Positions 1-5,994 are shown, counted from the stretch's first letter. The stretch: DNA of 9,749 nt from Campylobacterales bacterium (GCA_019752775.1 JAIELU010000114.1:1-9749), one strand, 5' to 3'. The notes: a model not told the origin generated them from the letters alone. Numbers and translations are program-made.

Positions 1-1035
1 GTGTGATTTCATTAATCCTTTTGAGTATGTAATATCATAAGCAGGAGACAAACTCCACTTTCCATTTTTATCCATTAAATAAGCAAAATTCTTTGCGTGA
101 TCATCAAAATTTAAACAAATAATATTTAATATCATTCTTTTGAAAAGTTCTTCTATATTTTCTTGAGATTTACATACATTTCTAGTGAGCATAAATAGAT
201 ATTCATAAGATGTGGCTTTTAAAATTGAAATATCAAGATGCATCAATCCAGCTGCTGTACACATATGTATTTTTTCATCATTATCATCTCTATCAAATCT
301 TTTTACTAAAAGATGTTTAGCATCACCTTCGTTGATTAATTGAAATTCTGAAGTATTTATACCTACTTCTTTTGCCATAGACATAAATATATATTCTAGT
401 TTTGTCAAACCAATACTTCCAACTCCTTCATAAATTTCATCAAATTTAATAATTGCTCTTATATAACCTTGATGAAGCTCTTTTTTATTTAATCTAATCT
501 CTTTTGTATCATAATTATATTGAACAAGCATTTTAGGTCTTCCACCACCAATTGGAGAAACACTTTGTCTAATATTCATTAAACTTTCAATTGAAGAATC
601 ATCACTTTGTATTCCTTGCTTCATCTCTTCATATGCTTCTTTTGCATTGATTGCAATATCAGAAGTTACAGCAGTGTCATCTTCTTTTGGAACATATTCA
701 ATTGCTCCCATTCCCCTATCACCGATAAAAGCTAATTTATGTAAAAGTGTTACTTCAAAAGGTTTAAGACCTTGCTTCTCAAAATATCTGTCAATAAAAG
801 GCATCCCATGTTTATCAGGAAGTGAATCAAAGAATACTCCAGCAATTCCTTTATAAAGATTCATATGATCAGGATTTGTATAAGCATCTTTTGTTTTTGA
901 AGTATGAAGTTTAATTGGAGATATTTCTAAGCCTTCTAATTTAAACTTCTTATCATATTCAAAATAGATAACTCCTTGATGTTCAATCATTGTTCCTATT
1001 CTTTTACCATAAATATATGCGTTTATCTCTTCCAT
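1..1035 (-). CDS. hipA: HipA-family serine/threonine kinase toxin (3' end cut by window edge)
   Basis: HipA-type toxins phosphorylate a host target (glutamyl-tRNA synthetase for E. coli HipA) and arrest growth; the target here is unknown. 345 codons are visible of a family usually near 400-440. The N-terminal domain has the hallmark FIGDRGMGAIEYVP (about residues 104-117). A glycine-rich loop follows, SPIGGGRPKM, with Ser160 as a possible counterpart of the autophosphorylated P-loop serine. The kinase core has DDHAKN (catalytic Asp311, metal-binding Asn316) and SPAYDI (Asp334), spaced as in E. coli D309/N314/D332. All key kinase residues are present, so the enzyme is probably active. The ATG lies 4 bases after the hipB-like stop, so the two genes are co-transcribed and probably translationally coupled. 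The GGGRPK-type loop is closer to non-E. coli HipA branches, so substrate specificity may differ. Family assignment is firm; the biological target is not shown. Confidence 0.93.
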   Translation of the reverse strand, partial: MEEINAYIYGKRIGTMIEHQGVIYFEYDKKFKLEGLEISPIKLHTSKTKDAYTNPDHMNLYKGIAGVFFDSLPDKHGMPFIDRYFEKQGLKPFEVTLLHKLAFIGDRGMGAIEYVPKEDDTAVTSDIAINAKEAYEEMKQGIQSDDSSIESLMNIRQSVSPIGGGRPKMLVQYNYDTKEIRLNKKELHQGYIRAIIKFDEIYEGVGSIGLTKLEYIFMSMAKEVGINTSEFQLINEGDAKHLLVKRFDRDDNDEKIHMCTAAGLMHLDISILKATSYEYLFMLTRNVCKSQENIEELFKRMILNIICLNFDDHAKNFAYLMDKNGKWSLSPAYDITYSKGLMKSH

Positions 1036-1039
1036 GAAA

Positions 1040-1342
1040 TCAACCTTTTCTTACTCTTTTTTTCTCTTTATACTTTTTTTCATTTCTGATTTCATCAATT
1101 GAAGTAAATTTTTCTTGCATAATTAGATTTTCTAATTTAGGTGTCATATCAAGAGCAATCATTATATTTACAATATTTTCAAATTTTGTGCTTTTTGTAC
1201 TCATAAAATTTGCATAAGCTTTTGAAGACATACCAGCTGCTTTATATAAATCAACTTGAGTCATATTTTTCCTAACTCTTTGTTTTTCTATAACATCAAC
1301 AAACTTTTCCATAATATCAAATGGAGTCATAAATTCAATCAT
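1040..1342 (-). CDS. hipB: HipB-like XRE-family antitoxin
   Basis: 100-residue DNA-binding protein immediately upstream of the HipA kinase, as expected for the antitoxin and autorepressor of a hipBA operon. Residues about 14-65 form an XRE-type helix-turn-helix: IEKQRVRKNMTQVDLYKAAG, then SSKAYANFMS as the recognition-helix region, then a hydrophobic packing helix (IVNIMIALDM). The C-terminal tail is very basic (KKYKEKKRVRKG) and could contact the kinase or DNA. The ATG at 1342 is preceded by AAAAAGG at a suitable distance, which supports this start over the internal Met5. The HTH core is more divergent than classical HipB, so pairing rests on both the fold and the operon position. Confidence 0.87.
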   Translation of the reverse strand: MIEFMTPFDIMEKFVDVIEKQRVRKNMTQVDLYKAAGMSSKAYANFMSTKSTKFENIVNIMIALDMTPKLENLIMQEKFTSIDEIRNEKKYKEKKRVRKG

Positions 1343-1403
1343 AATTTACCTTTTTGGTGTAAGTAAAATATCTTTAATGGAGTTATTTTATCTTTTATAA
1401 TAA

Positions 1404-1412
1404 ATTATATCA
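1404..1412 (-). promoter_or_regulatory. Putative hipBA promoter, extended -10
   Basis: On the minus strand, TGATATAAT gives an extended -10 (TGn-TATAAT) about 62 bases upstream of the hipB start. No clear -35 is visible, which is normal for Campylobacterota housekeeping promoters. A perfect 11-base palindrome with arms TTTAT/ATAAA (1394-1404) lies at the expected start point and could be an autorepression site, although AT-rich palindromes are common by chance here. The rest of 1343-1617 shows no convincing gene. Confidence 0.5.
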
Positions 1413-1617
1413 TAAGTATTAGAAACTTTTTTATAAATAGTATATTTCTTGAAGTTTTAAAAGAATCTATCATTAATTACAAATATATGATCAAATATTA
1501 CTCTTCATTTTTCTTTGCTGAAAAGAAAGCAATTCTAATAATGCCTAATAAAATAGGTATTAATAAAATAAATCTACTAACTAGTATTGTTGCGATAGCT
1601 TTTCTTTTAAACTATAG

Positions 1618-1869
1618 CTACTTCTTCTCTAAAGTTTTTGCAACTTTAGAAAGCTCTTTCATTAAATAATCATATTTTCTAGATTTCTCATAGTGTTCTA
1701 AAAATGGTGTAATCCATTTTGGAACAGGTATTATTTTATCATTTGTTTTAAATCCCCAATTATTAATTGTTGAATAAGGTATATCAGCAATTATTGAAAA
1801 ATCCTTAATTGATATATTTAACTCTTTTAATTTTGCGTTAAACTCTTCTTTTGTCATTAAAATATCCAT
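1618..1869 (-). CDS. Small helix-turn-helix transcriptional regulator
   Basis: 83-residue protein with an N-terminal helix-turn-helix: FNAKLKELNISIKDFSIIAD, then PYSTINNWG as turn and recognition helix. A PKWITPFLEHYEKSRKYDYL segment follows, and then a short lysine-rich tail. This layout (HTH, then a W-x-P-x-W-[IV] stretch and a helical tail) is common in short Campylobacter and Arcobacter regulators, many of them phage or island associated. Met5 at 1857 (MTKEEF) is a credible alternative start because no Shine-Dalgarno precedes the first ATG. It is divergent from the zinc-ribbon gene at 2105 and could control it through the palindrome at 2057-2077; that link is inference. The family is recognised only at the fold level. 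Confidence 0.75.
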   Translation of the reverse strand: MDILMTKEEFNAKLKELNISIKDFSIIADIPYSTINNWGFKTNDKIIPVPKWITPFLEHYEKSRKYDYLMKELSKVAKTLEKK

Positions 1870-1889
1870 TATTATTTATATTAGTAATT

Positions 1890-1898
1890 ATTATAACA
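1890..1898 (-). promoter_or_regulatory. Putative promoter for the small HTH regulator
   Basis: On the minus strand TGTTATAAT forms an extended -10 about 20 bases upstream of the first ATG, so the leader would be very short. A half-site ATTATCT (minus strand of 1914-1920) lies at about the -35 position. It matches part of the arm of the palindrome at 2057-2077, hinting that one protein could bind both promoters. Confidence 0.4.
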
Positions 1899-2018
1899 TA
1901 TGATTGCTATATCAGATAATTTTTGATTAAAAGACAACTTGTTTAAGTAAAACATATCAATTTTTAACTATATTAGATATAAATATGGTAAATTTAATCC
2001 TTAATAGTTAATTTAATA

Positions 2019-2048
2019 TTGACAAGCATAACTTAATTAGATTATAAT
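2019..2048 (+). promoter_or_regulatory. Near-consensus sigma-70 promoter for the zinc-ribbon gene
   Basis: TTGACA at 2019-2024 and TATAAT at 2043-2048 are separated by 18 bases. Both hexamers match the consensus, which is unusual in Campylobacterota, where the -35 is normally weak. Predicted start near 2055. Such a strong promoter would be expected to need repression, which fits the operator-like palindrome just downstream. Confidence 0.7.
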
Positions 2049-2056
2049 TACTTAAA

Positions 2057-2077
2057 TATTATCTATAATAGATAATA
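2057..2077 (+). promoter_or_regulatory. 21-bp perfect palindrome, putative operator
   Basis: Arms TATTATCTAT and ATAGATAATA are exact reverse complements around a single central A. The site starts right at the predicted transcription start (about +2 to +22), the position of a repressor site that would block initiation or clearance. The divergently encoded HTH protein (1618-1869) is the obvious candidate binder, but nothing in the sequence proves it. Confidence 0.5.
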
Positions 2078-2104
2078 AATCATAATTAAATACAAGGGGA
2101 AAAA

Positions 2105-2356
2105 ATGGAAAGTTTATTAACATTAATAACAATAATTGGACTTATATATTTGATTTTTAAGATTTCAAGATTATATTATGACAAGCCAACACTACAAGAG
2201 TATGTAGAACAAAATCCTCAATGTAATACTGGAAATGGAATTAAGTGTTTTAATTGTGGTTCAAAATCTATTAAAAACTGGGGAATAACAAATCCAAATA
2301 GTTATAATCGAATTCATATATGTAATCATTGTGGAATACAGTTATATAGAAGCTAA
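2105..2356 (+). CDS. Membrane-anchored zinc-ribbon protein, unknown function
   Basis: 83-residue protein. Residues 3-20 form one hydrophobic transmembrane helix (SLLTLITIIGLIYLIF). A short linker leads to a zinc ribbon with CFNC (C48, C51) and CNHC (C73, C76); C40 is an extra cysteine. The predicted topology puts the ribbon on the cytoplasmic side by the positive-inside rule (KISR after the helix). A strong Shine-Dalgarno, AAGGGGA at 2094-2100, supports this start. It is transcribed alone between a strong promoter and a hairpin terminator. I do not recognise a named family; zinc ribbons of this kind can bind nucleic acid or protein. A similar architecture recurs at 5995-6225 without obvious sequence similarity outside the cysteines. 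Confidence 0.8.
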   Translation: MESLLTLITIIGLIYLIFKISRLYYDKPTLQEYVEQNPQCNTGNGIKCFNCGSKSIKNWGITNPNSYNRIHICNHCGIQLYRS

Positions 2357-2395
2357 AGTTTTAAGCATCCTAAAGATGCTCAAACTTTTATTTAA
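2355..2395. terminator. Bidirectional rho-independent terminator
   Basis: Stem AAAGTTT..AGCATC / GATGCT..AAACTTT with the 5-base loop CTAAA and a small internal mismatch, flanked by T-rich and A-rich tracts on either side. It lies between the convergent zinc-ribbon gene and the lipoprotein operon and overlaps both stop codons, so it can serve both. Confidence 0.85.
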
Positions 2396-2954
2396 TCTCT
2401 TTTATTTCACTGACTTCTAGTTTTGAATCAGATTGATAATATCCTAGTTGTTTTAAATCATCTAATACATTTTGAGCATTAAATGTTAAAACATCAGCTG
2501 GTTGTTCTTTATATAGTTTTATCATTAACATTGTTCTTCTTGGTATTTTATGAATATTACATTTTGAAGTAACAACATTTTCAAACATAGCAAATTCACA
2601 CTTAGATAAATACTCTTTTACAGAAGTTACCATTGAACCATTAATATTTGAAACAGATTGAGGTTCAATTATTGCAAAATATTTCATATTTTTTTGCAGT
2701 GCTAATTCAGCAGATACTTGTAAACTAGCTCTTACAGAGTTATTTAAATTAGTATGTGTGAATGTACTAGATTCACCTAACGCATCAACTATATATGTAT
2801 TTGCACTTTGTTGTGAACAATAAGCATTTTTATATTTAGCAACTTGACAACTCTTTTCATTTGCTACAATAGCACCACTTTTAGCTGAACATCCAGATAG
2901 TATAAATATAGTACTACTTGCTATTCCTAATAGTAATAAATTTTTCATTTTCAT
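2388..2954 (-). CDS. Lipoprotein of unknown function, last gene of the traT operon
   Basis: 188 residues with a type II signal peptide: KMKN, a hydrophobic core, then the lipobox LSGC with lipidated Cys22. The mature protein has several cysteines (in KSCQV, NAYCSQ, SKCEFA, SKCNIH) that could form disulfides in the periplasm. It has a mixed alpha/beta look with a central AIIEPQSVSNINGSMVTSVK stretch. I recognise no named family. A strong Shine-Dalgarno AAGGGGA (2964-2970) overlaps the end of the traT-like gene and favours the ATG at 2954. The gap to traT is 14 bases. Co-transcription with TraT suggests an outer-membrane or cell-surface role, which is inference. Confidence 0.83.
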   Translation of the reverse strand: MKMKNLLLLGIASSTIFILSGCSAKSGAIVANEKSCQVAKYKNAYCSQQSANTYIVDALGESSTFTHTNLNNSVRASLQVSAELALQKNMKYFAIIEPQSVSNINGSMVTSVKEYLSKCEFAMFENVVTSKCNIHKIPRRTMLMIKLYKEQPADVLTFNAQNVLDDLKQLGYYQSDSKLEVSEIKEIK

Positions 2955-2968
2955 TAAATCTTCTCCCC

Positions 2969-3571
2969 TTAAAATATATTAACAATACTTTTTGTTGCTT
3001 CTTTTTCTAATATAGGCATTGCTTCATTTAAATCTAAATCAGTTTTAATAGCTTCACAATAAACTCTTGTATTTTCATTTGAATTATTCAAGTTATTTAC
3101 AACTTGAATATCAATAACTGTTCTAAAAGTTTCATCTTCTAAAGCTTTACCTATTAATCCTCCAGCAAGTGCAGCAGTTGCTCCAACAATTAAAGAATTA
3201 CTTCCATTTGAACCAGATGCTAATGCACCAACTCCTCCAAATACTCCTCCAACAGCAGCTGCTTGAATAGCTCTCGCTTCTTTTAGATTATTTGCAAATA
3301 AAACATTTACAAATAGACTATAAGATGCTTTTTGACTAGAATCAACTATCTCATAACCTTTAGCTTTAAATGAATTTATAATGTTCTCATTTAAATTCAT
3401 TTTTTCACCACCACTATTTGCAGTATTAGTAACTTGCAAATAAATAGTTTTATTTGTTAGTTGTGAATGATCAATTACAATTGTTCTTGTTAATTTAGAA
3501 TTAGTTTCTAACTGCATTGTTGCACAGCCCACTAATAAAAGTAGGCAAATTAAAATATAAAACTTATTCAT
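2969..3571 (-). CDS. traT: TraT-family surface-exclusion / complement-resistance lipoprotein
   Basis: TraT of F-type plasmids is an outer-membrane lipoprotein oligomer that blocks entry of related plasmids and raises serum resistance. Here 200 residues (F TraT is about 243) carry a lipobox LVGC (Cys16). The family pattern follows: TIYLQVTNTAN, a KGYEIVDS motif (F TraT has KGYQVVTS), FVNVLFANNLKEAR, a glycine/alanine-rich hydrophobic segment at about 103-143 (GGVFGGVGA and ALAGGLIGKA), then VIDIQV, and a C-terminal NEAMPILEKEATKSIVNIF that closely parallels F TraT's end. It is shorter than F TraT mainly before the C-terminal motif. It overlaps no neighbour but starts 2 bases after the PLDc_N-like stop with little Shine-Dalgarno, so coupling is likely. 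No conjugation gene is visible nearby, so it may be chromosomal or island-borne. Family call is confident; the role here is not shown. Confidence 0.88.
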   Translation of the reverse strand: MNKFYILICLLLLVGCATMQLETNSKLTRTIVIDHSQLTNKTIYLQVTNTANSGGEKMNLNENIINSFKAKGYEIVDSSQKASYSLFVNVLFANNLKEARAIQAAAVGGVFGGVGALASGSNGSNSLIVGATAALAGGLIGKALEDETFRTVIDIQVVNNLNNSNENTRVYCEAIKTDLDLNEAMPILEKEATKSIVNIF

Positions 3572-3573
3572 AT

Positions 3574-3786
3574 TTATTTTTTAATTCTTTGTTTTTTACC
3601 AATTAGTAAATATAGAACAATTCCCAAAGGTCCTGTAAATAAAACTAGAATTAACCAAATTACTTTATTGATACTATTTGTAAATTCACTTTTCAAAATA
3701 TCTACTAAAATATAAATAAAAAGACCAATACTTCCTAAAACAATAACCATCATAAATAACCATTCAAATCCACCAGGCATTCCCAT
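3574..3786 (-). CDS. Small PLDc_N-type inner-membrane protein
   Basis: 70 residues with two transmembrane helices (about 8-29 and 41-63). The pattern LVDILKSEF, then KVIWLILVLFTGPLGIVLYLLIGKK, is that of the phospholipase D-nuclease N-terminal-type membrane domain (PLDc_N), which occurs widely as stand-alone small membrane proteins. AAGGAT a few bases before the ATG at 3786 supports the start; Met3 is an alternative. The gene lies between a lipoprotein and the TraT-like gene in one operon. It has no catalytic domain of its own. Similar small proteins appear in envelope-stress and bacteriocin-related operons; the role here is unknown. Confidence 0.82.
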   Translation of the reverse strand: MGMPGGFEWLFMMVIVLGSIGLFIYILVDILKSEFTNSINKVIWLILVLFTGPLGIVLYLLIGKKQRIKK

Positions 3787-3820
3787 TTTTTATCCTTAAT
3801 ATATTAATTTTATTTTAGAA

Positions 3821-4096
3821 TTATCCTCTACAACTTATACCTGTAGCTGACCAGTTTTTATCTATTTCAATCATAGGCATTTCGCAGATGCTTCCTTTAA
3901 TTTCCAAAATAAATACTGTTTTACCTTTGTCTTCATATGATTTTACAATCTTTATATCAGATTCTTCAGCTGGTTTAATGTTATATTTTAATGCAATATT
4001 TTTTACAACTTTTTCATCTGGACCAGAACAAGCTGTCAATAATATTGATGCAGTTGTTGCTAAAAAAATAGCTTTTGAGATTTTTCTTATGTTCAT
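3821..4096 (-). CDS. Small lipoprotein, first gene of the traT operon
   Basis: 91 residues with a type II signal peptide and lipobox LTAC (Cys23). The mature part is about 69 residues: an alpha helix (EKVVKNIALKYN), beta-strand-rich IKIVKSYEDKGKTVFILEI, then two cysteines (C71 in SICEMP and C89 near the end) likely to form a disulfide. No named family is recognised. AAGGGAAGAA directly before the ATG is a strong Shine-Dalgarno. It is divergent from the XRE regulator at 4233, whose putative operators sit in the intergenic control region. Confidence 0.8.
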   Translation of the reverse strand: MNIRKISKAIFLATTASILLTACSGPDEKVVKNIALKYNIKPAEESDIKIVKSYEDKGKTVFILEIKGSICEMPMIEIDKNWSATGISCRG

Positions 4097-4162
4097 TTCT
4101 TCCCTTATTATTTAATTTAATAAAATTATTTTCACCAATTTTAATCAAATAAAACTAAACAC

Positions 4163-4227
4163 AAACTTATAAGTGTTTGTTTGTAATCGAGATAACCTAT
4201 AAAATCAATAAAAACTTATAGGTGTTT
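4163..4227. promoter_or_regulatory. Repeated putative operators between the traT operon and the XRE gene
   Basis: Two direct copies, AAACTTATAAGTGTTT (4163-4178) and AAACTTATAGGTGTTT (4212-4227), match at 15 of 16 bases and lie 49 bases apart. An inverted half, ACCTATAA at 4195-4202, pairs exactly with TTATAGGT at 4216-4223 across a 13-base spacer. The left inverted half overlaps a likely -10 for the XRE gene (TATAAA, 4198-4203) and the right copy covers its ribosome-binding site. The layout suggests autoregulation by the XRE protein and shared control of the divergent lipoprotein/TraT operon. Confidence 0.6.
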
Positions 4228-4235
4228 ATACTTTG
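4220..4235 (+). promoter_or_regulatory. Ribosome-binding site and TTG start of the XRE gene
   Basis: AGGTG at 4220-4224 lies 8 bases before TTG at 4233. An in-frame TAA at 4209-4211 and no in-frame ATG or GTG before the TTG make TTG the only credible start. The AGGT is inside the inverted repeat arm, so a protein bound there, or an RNA hairpin if transcription starts upstream of 4195, would hide it. Confidence 0.6.
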
Positions 4236-4532
4236 TTTGAATCTAATCCCGAATTATTTTTTGATAAAATTGTTGAGAATGTTAAAATTGAAAGAAAAAA
4301 AAGAAAAATCAGTCAATTAAAATTAGCTCAAATATTAGATTTTAGTTCTCCAAATTATGTAGCTAAAATAGAAACTAGAAAACATAATGTATGTTATAAC
4401 TTAGAACACTTATGTAAAATTGCAGAAGCTTTTAATTTAGAAGTAGTTGACTTTTTACCTAGTAGTGAAAAATTAGATATTGATAATAATGATATGTTAG
4501 CACTAAATCAGACAAATAAATTCATAATCTAA
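4233..4532 (+). CDS. XRE-family transcriptional regulator
   Basis: 99 residues starting at TTG. Residues about 12-75 form a complete XRE helix-turn-helix: IVENVKIERKKRKISQLKLA, QILDFSSPNYVAKIETRKHN with the recognition helix, then LEHLCKIAEAFNLEVVDFL. The domain is of the DNA-binding autoregulator type. Repeated half-sites in its own upstream region, one at its ribosome-binding site, support autoregulation. The low-complexity tail (LDIDNNDMLALNQTNKFII) overlaps the stop of the IS3 remnant on the other strand by 11 bases, so the last codons may come from the insertion sequence and the native end may be lost. HTH identity is confident. Confidence 0.88.
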   Translation: MFESNPELFFDKIVENVKIERKKRKISQLKLAQILDFSSPNYVAKIETRKHNVCYNLEHLCKIAEAFNLEVVDFLPSSEKLDIDNNDMLALNQTNKFII

Positions 4533-4743
4533 GTAACCTTTTTTTTTCAAACTCAGCAGGTGACAAATAATTATTATATGAATGTAATCTTTTCCGATTG
4601 TAAAATATTTCAATATATTCAAATATTATTTCATTAGCTTGTGTTTTTGTTTTGAAATCCTCATGGTAAATTAATTCTGTTTTTAAGCTATGAAAGAAAC
4701 TCTTTGAAATAGCATTATCCCAGTAGTTGAATATATTTACCAT
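4522..4743 (-). mobile_element. IS3-family transposase OrfB, C-terminal remnant
   Basis: About 70 residues matching the end of IS3-family OrfB (integrase core): YWDNAISKSFFHSLKTELIY, HEDFKTKTQANEIIFEYIEI, FYNRKRLHS, YLSPAEFEKK. Intact OrfB is about 270-290 residues, so three quarters is missing, and no OrfA is present. The usual DNAxxESFF, whose Glu is the last residue of the DDE triad, reads DNAISKSFF here, so the catalytic Glu is replaced by Lys. The apparent ATG at 4743 belongs to toxin-gene sequence: homology switches from transposase to pretoxin repeat at about 4733-4743. This is a dead fragment, left by an insertion into an orphan toxin module followed by deletion. Confidence 0.9.
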
Positions 4744-5055
4744 TTAAAACAGCCATTTTTGCATTTTCTATATTTATTCCATATATAGAAGCATATATTT
4801 GTGCGTAATTATTTAAGGCTCATCTATTTGTTCTTGTGAGTAGTTTTGTTGATTCTCTAAAATACTTATAGTTTGTCCTTTATCTTTTAGTGCTAGGGCT
4901 TTTTGTACATCTAAATCTTTTTGTACATCATCTATATTGTCAAATGTATCTTTAATATTTAAAGAGTCAGAACTTACTACATCACCTATTGCTTGTCCTA
5001 ATCTTTTTGTTCTTTTTATATCTTCTGCTATTTGATTTCTACCATCTTCAGTTAA
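4733..5055 (-). repeat. Pretoxin repeat, orphan copy
   Basis: Direct-orientation partner of 8207-8530 (offset 3474 before and 3475 after the one-base deletion). Homology ends sharply at both sides: at the IS3 remnant on the left and just before LLTEDG on the right. Confidence 0.92.
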
Positions 5056-5061
5056 CAACAT
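4733..5061 (-). pseudogene. Orphan CdiA-like pretoxin fragment, frameshifted and toxin-less
   Basis: This is a displaced copy of the segment at 8207-8530 of the large toxin gene. It encodes LLTEDGRNQIAEDI, KRTKRLGQAIGDV and the rest of the conserved segment, with about 19 differences in 323 bases by hand count (near 94% identity). A one-base deletion near 4820 shifts the frame, so the reading frame ends at ...QEQIDEP. Beyond the shift the remaining copy continues in another frame (ALNNYAQIY, GINIENAKMAVLNGKY) until it meets the IS3 remnant exactly after NGKY. No Shine-Dalgarno precedes the ATG at 5061, and the frame upstream soon meets a stop. In polymorphic-toxin loci such orphan modules serve as donors for recombination into the main gene. 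This one has no toxin left. Confidence 0.85.
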
Positions 5062-5114
5062 TGGATAAAAGGTTACACTTTTACTTTTTAACCTTAAATT
5101 CTTCTAATTAATTT

Positions 5115-5666
5115 TTATTTAAAACTTTTTAGTTGTTCTACTATATCTTTACCTAATGCTTCAATAGCACCATTTTCTCTTTCATTCTCTTTATCCATCA
5201 TTGATATATGTTTTATATTTTTTAAAAATCCTGCATCATATATTAAATTTGTTCTAACTAGACTTCTTAAGACTTTTTTATCTTTTACAATTTTGATATC
5301 ATAACCTAATCGTGGAGAACCTATTGTATCACTTTTCATACTTTCAAATGGCAAGTCTTGCCCCATAAATACTCTTTCCAAATCTATTATAACAATTAAT
5401 TCTTCTATTGAATTATTATCAATTAAGTTATTAATCTTTAAATTTTTTGTTATCTCTTCATTTAATTTTCTTTCAACATCTTCTCTTGACTGGTATGTTT
5501 TTGTTTTTGGAAAATATGTTTGCTTAAAATATAAAGTAATTTTTTCAAACTTAAAACTATCTCCTATTGGCTCTAATGGTTGAGTAGTTTTAGAAGAACA
5601 CCCAACAAACAACATAGCAAAAACTGCTACAAACAAATAACTCAAACTTCTTTTTATATTTTTCAT
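5115..5666 (-). CDS. Lipoprotein in the toxin locus, possible immunity protein
   Basis: 183 residues with start at 5666 (MKNIKRSL), chosen because AAAGGAAA (5671-5678) lies just upstream and a signal peptide begins there. A longer open frame to 5762 would place a polar stretch before the signal peptide and is rejected. The lipobox is FVGC (Cys23). The mature protein has alternating charged strands and helices (EDVERKLNEEITKNLKINNL, IIDLERVFMGQDL, RLGYDIKIVKDKKVLRSLVR) and ends KDIVEQLKSF. I recognise no named family. It lies just upstream, in transcription order, of the orphan pretoxin fragment and downstream of small membrane proteins. Periplasmic lipoproteins are frequent immunity proteins against lipase toxins, so that role is possible but not shown. 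Confidence 0.78.
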   Translation of the reverse strand: MKNIKRSLSYLFVAVFAMLFVGCSSKTTQPLEPIGDSFKFEKITLYFKQTYFPKTKTYQSREDVERKLNEEITKNLKINNLIDNNSIEELIVIIDLERVFMGQDLPFESMKSDTIGSPRLGYDIKIVKDKKVLRSLVRTNLIYDAGFLKNIKHISMMDKENERENGAIEALGKDIVEQLKSFK

Positions 5667-5703
5667 TTCTTTTCCTTTTATTTTAAAATAGTAATTATAA
5701 TGA

Positions 5704-5994
5704 CTACAATCCAGTATTATTTTTGACTTTTTCTTCTGTATTAATCTCATATTTTTTATCATAAAGTAAACCTTCTTTTTTCATTCCTTCTCTATCAATA
5801 TCAAATATCTCTTTTATATCTTTCTTGAATTGTTCTTGCATTATTTGAGGTGAAACAATTTGAGCTGGTTTTATCACTATCATATTTTATACCATGATTA
5901 GTATAAGTGTAATGATAAAAAATATCAATTCTCTTTTTTGCTCCCGTTATATCATATATTCCTAAAAGATGTTAACGGTTCTGTTACTGAATTA
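5704..5994 (-). pseudogene. Degraded reading frames, possible toxin or immunity remnant
   Basis: Two overlapping minus-strand open frames look like one broken gene. Frame one (5801-5971) has no start codon and reads HLLGIYDITGAKKRIDIFYH, YTYTNHGIKYDSDK, then TSSN. Frame two (5704-5883) starts at ATG and reads MIVIKPAQIVSPQIMQEQF, KKDIKEIFDIDREGMKKEG, LLYDKKYEINTEEK, 59 residues in all. Joining them by one frameshift near 5870 gives a sensible charged polypeptide. Alternatively the 59-residue frame is a real small gene: its leader ATGGTATAAAAT is shared with the gene fragment at 6786. I recognise no family. Confidence 0.35.

Noticed and set aside
647..856. 69-residue plus-strand open frame
   Set aside because: Lies wholly antisense to the well-supported hipA gene and has no family features.
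1498..1617. Minus-strand hydrophobic frame (FKRKAIATILVSRFILLIPI...) directly after the HTH gene's stops
   Set aside because: Same frame as the HTH gene but behind two stop codons, without any start codon; readthrough is possible but unsupported.
1487..1669. 60-residue plus-strand open frame, hydrophobic
   Set aside because: No Shine-Dalgarno; it overlaps the end of the minus-strand HTH gene, and its hydrophobicity follows from AT-rich codons.
3888..4115. 75-residue plus-strand open frame
   Set aside because: Antisense to the small lipoprotein gene, which has a clear signal peptide, lipobox and Shine-Dalgarno.
5667..5762. N-terminal extension of the lipoprotein gene to 5762
   Set aside because: It would put about 32 polar residues before a normal type II signal peptide; the internal ATG at 5666 has a good Shine-Dalgarno.
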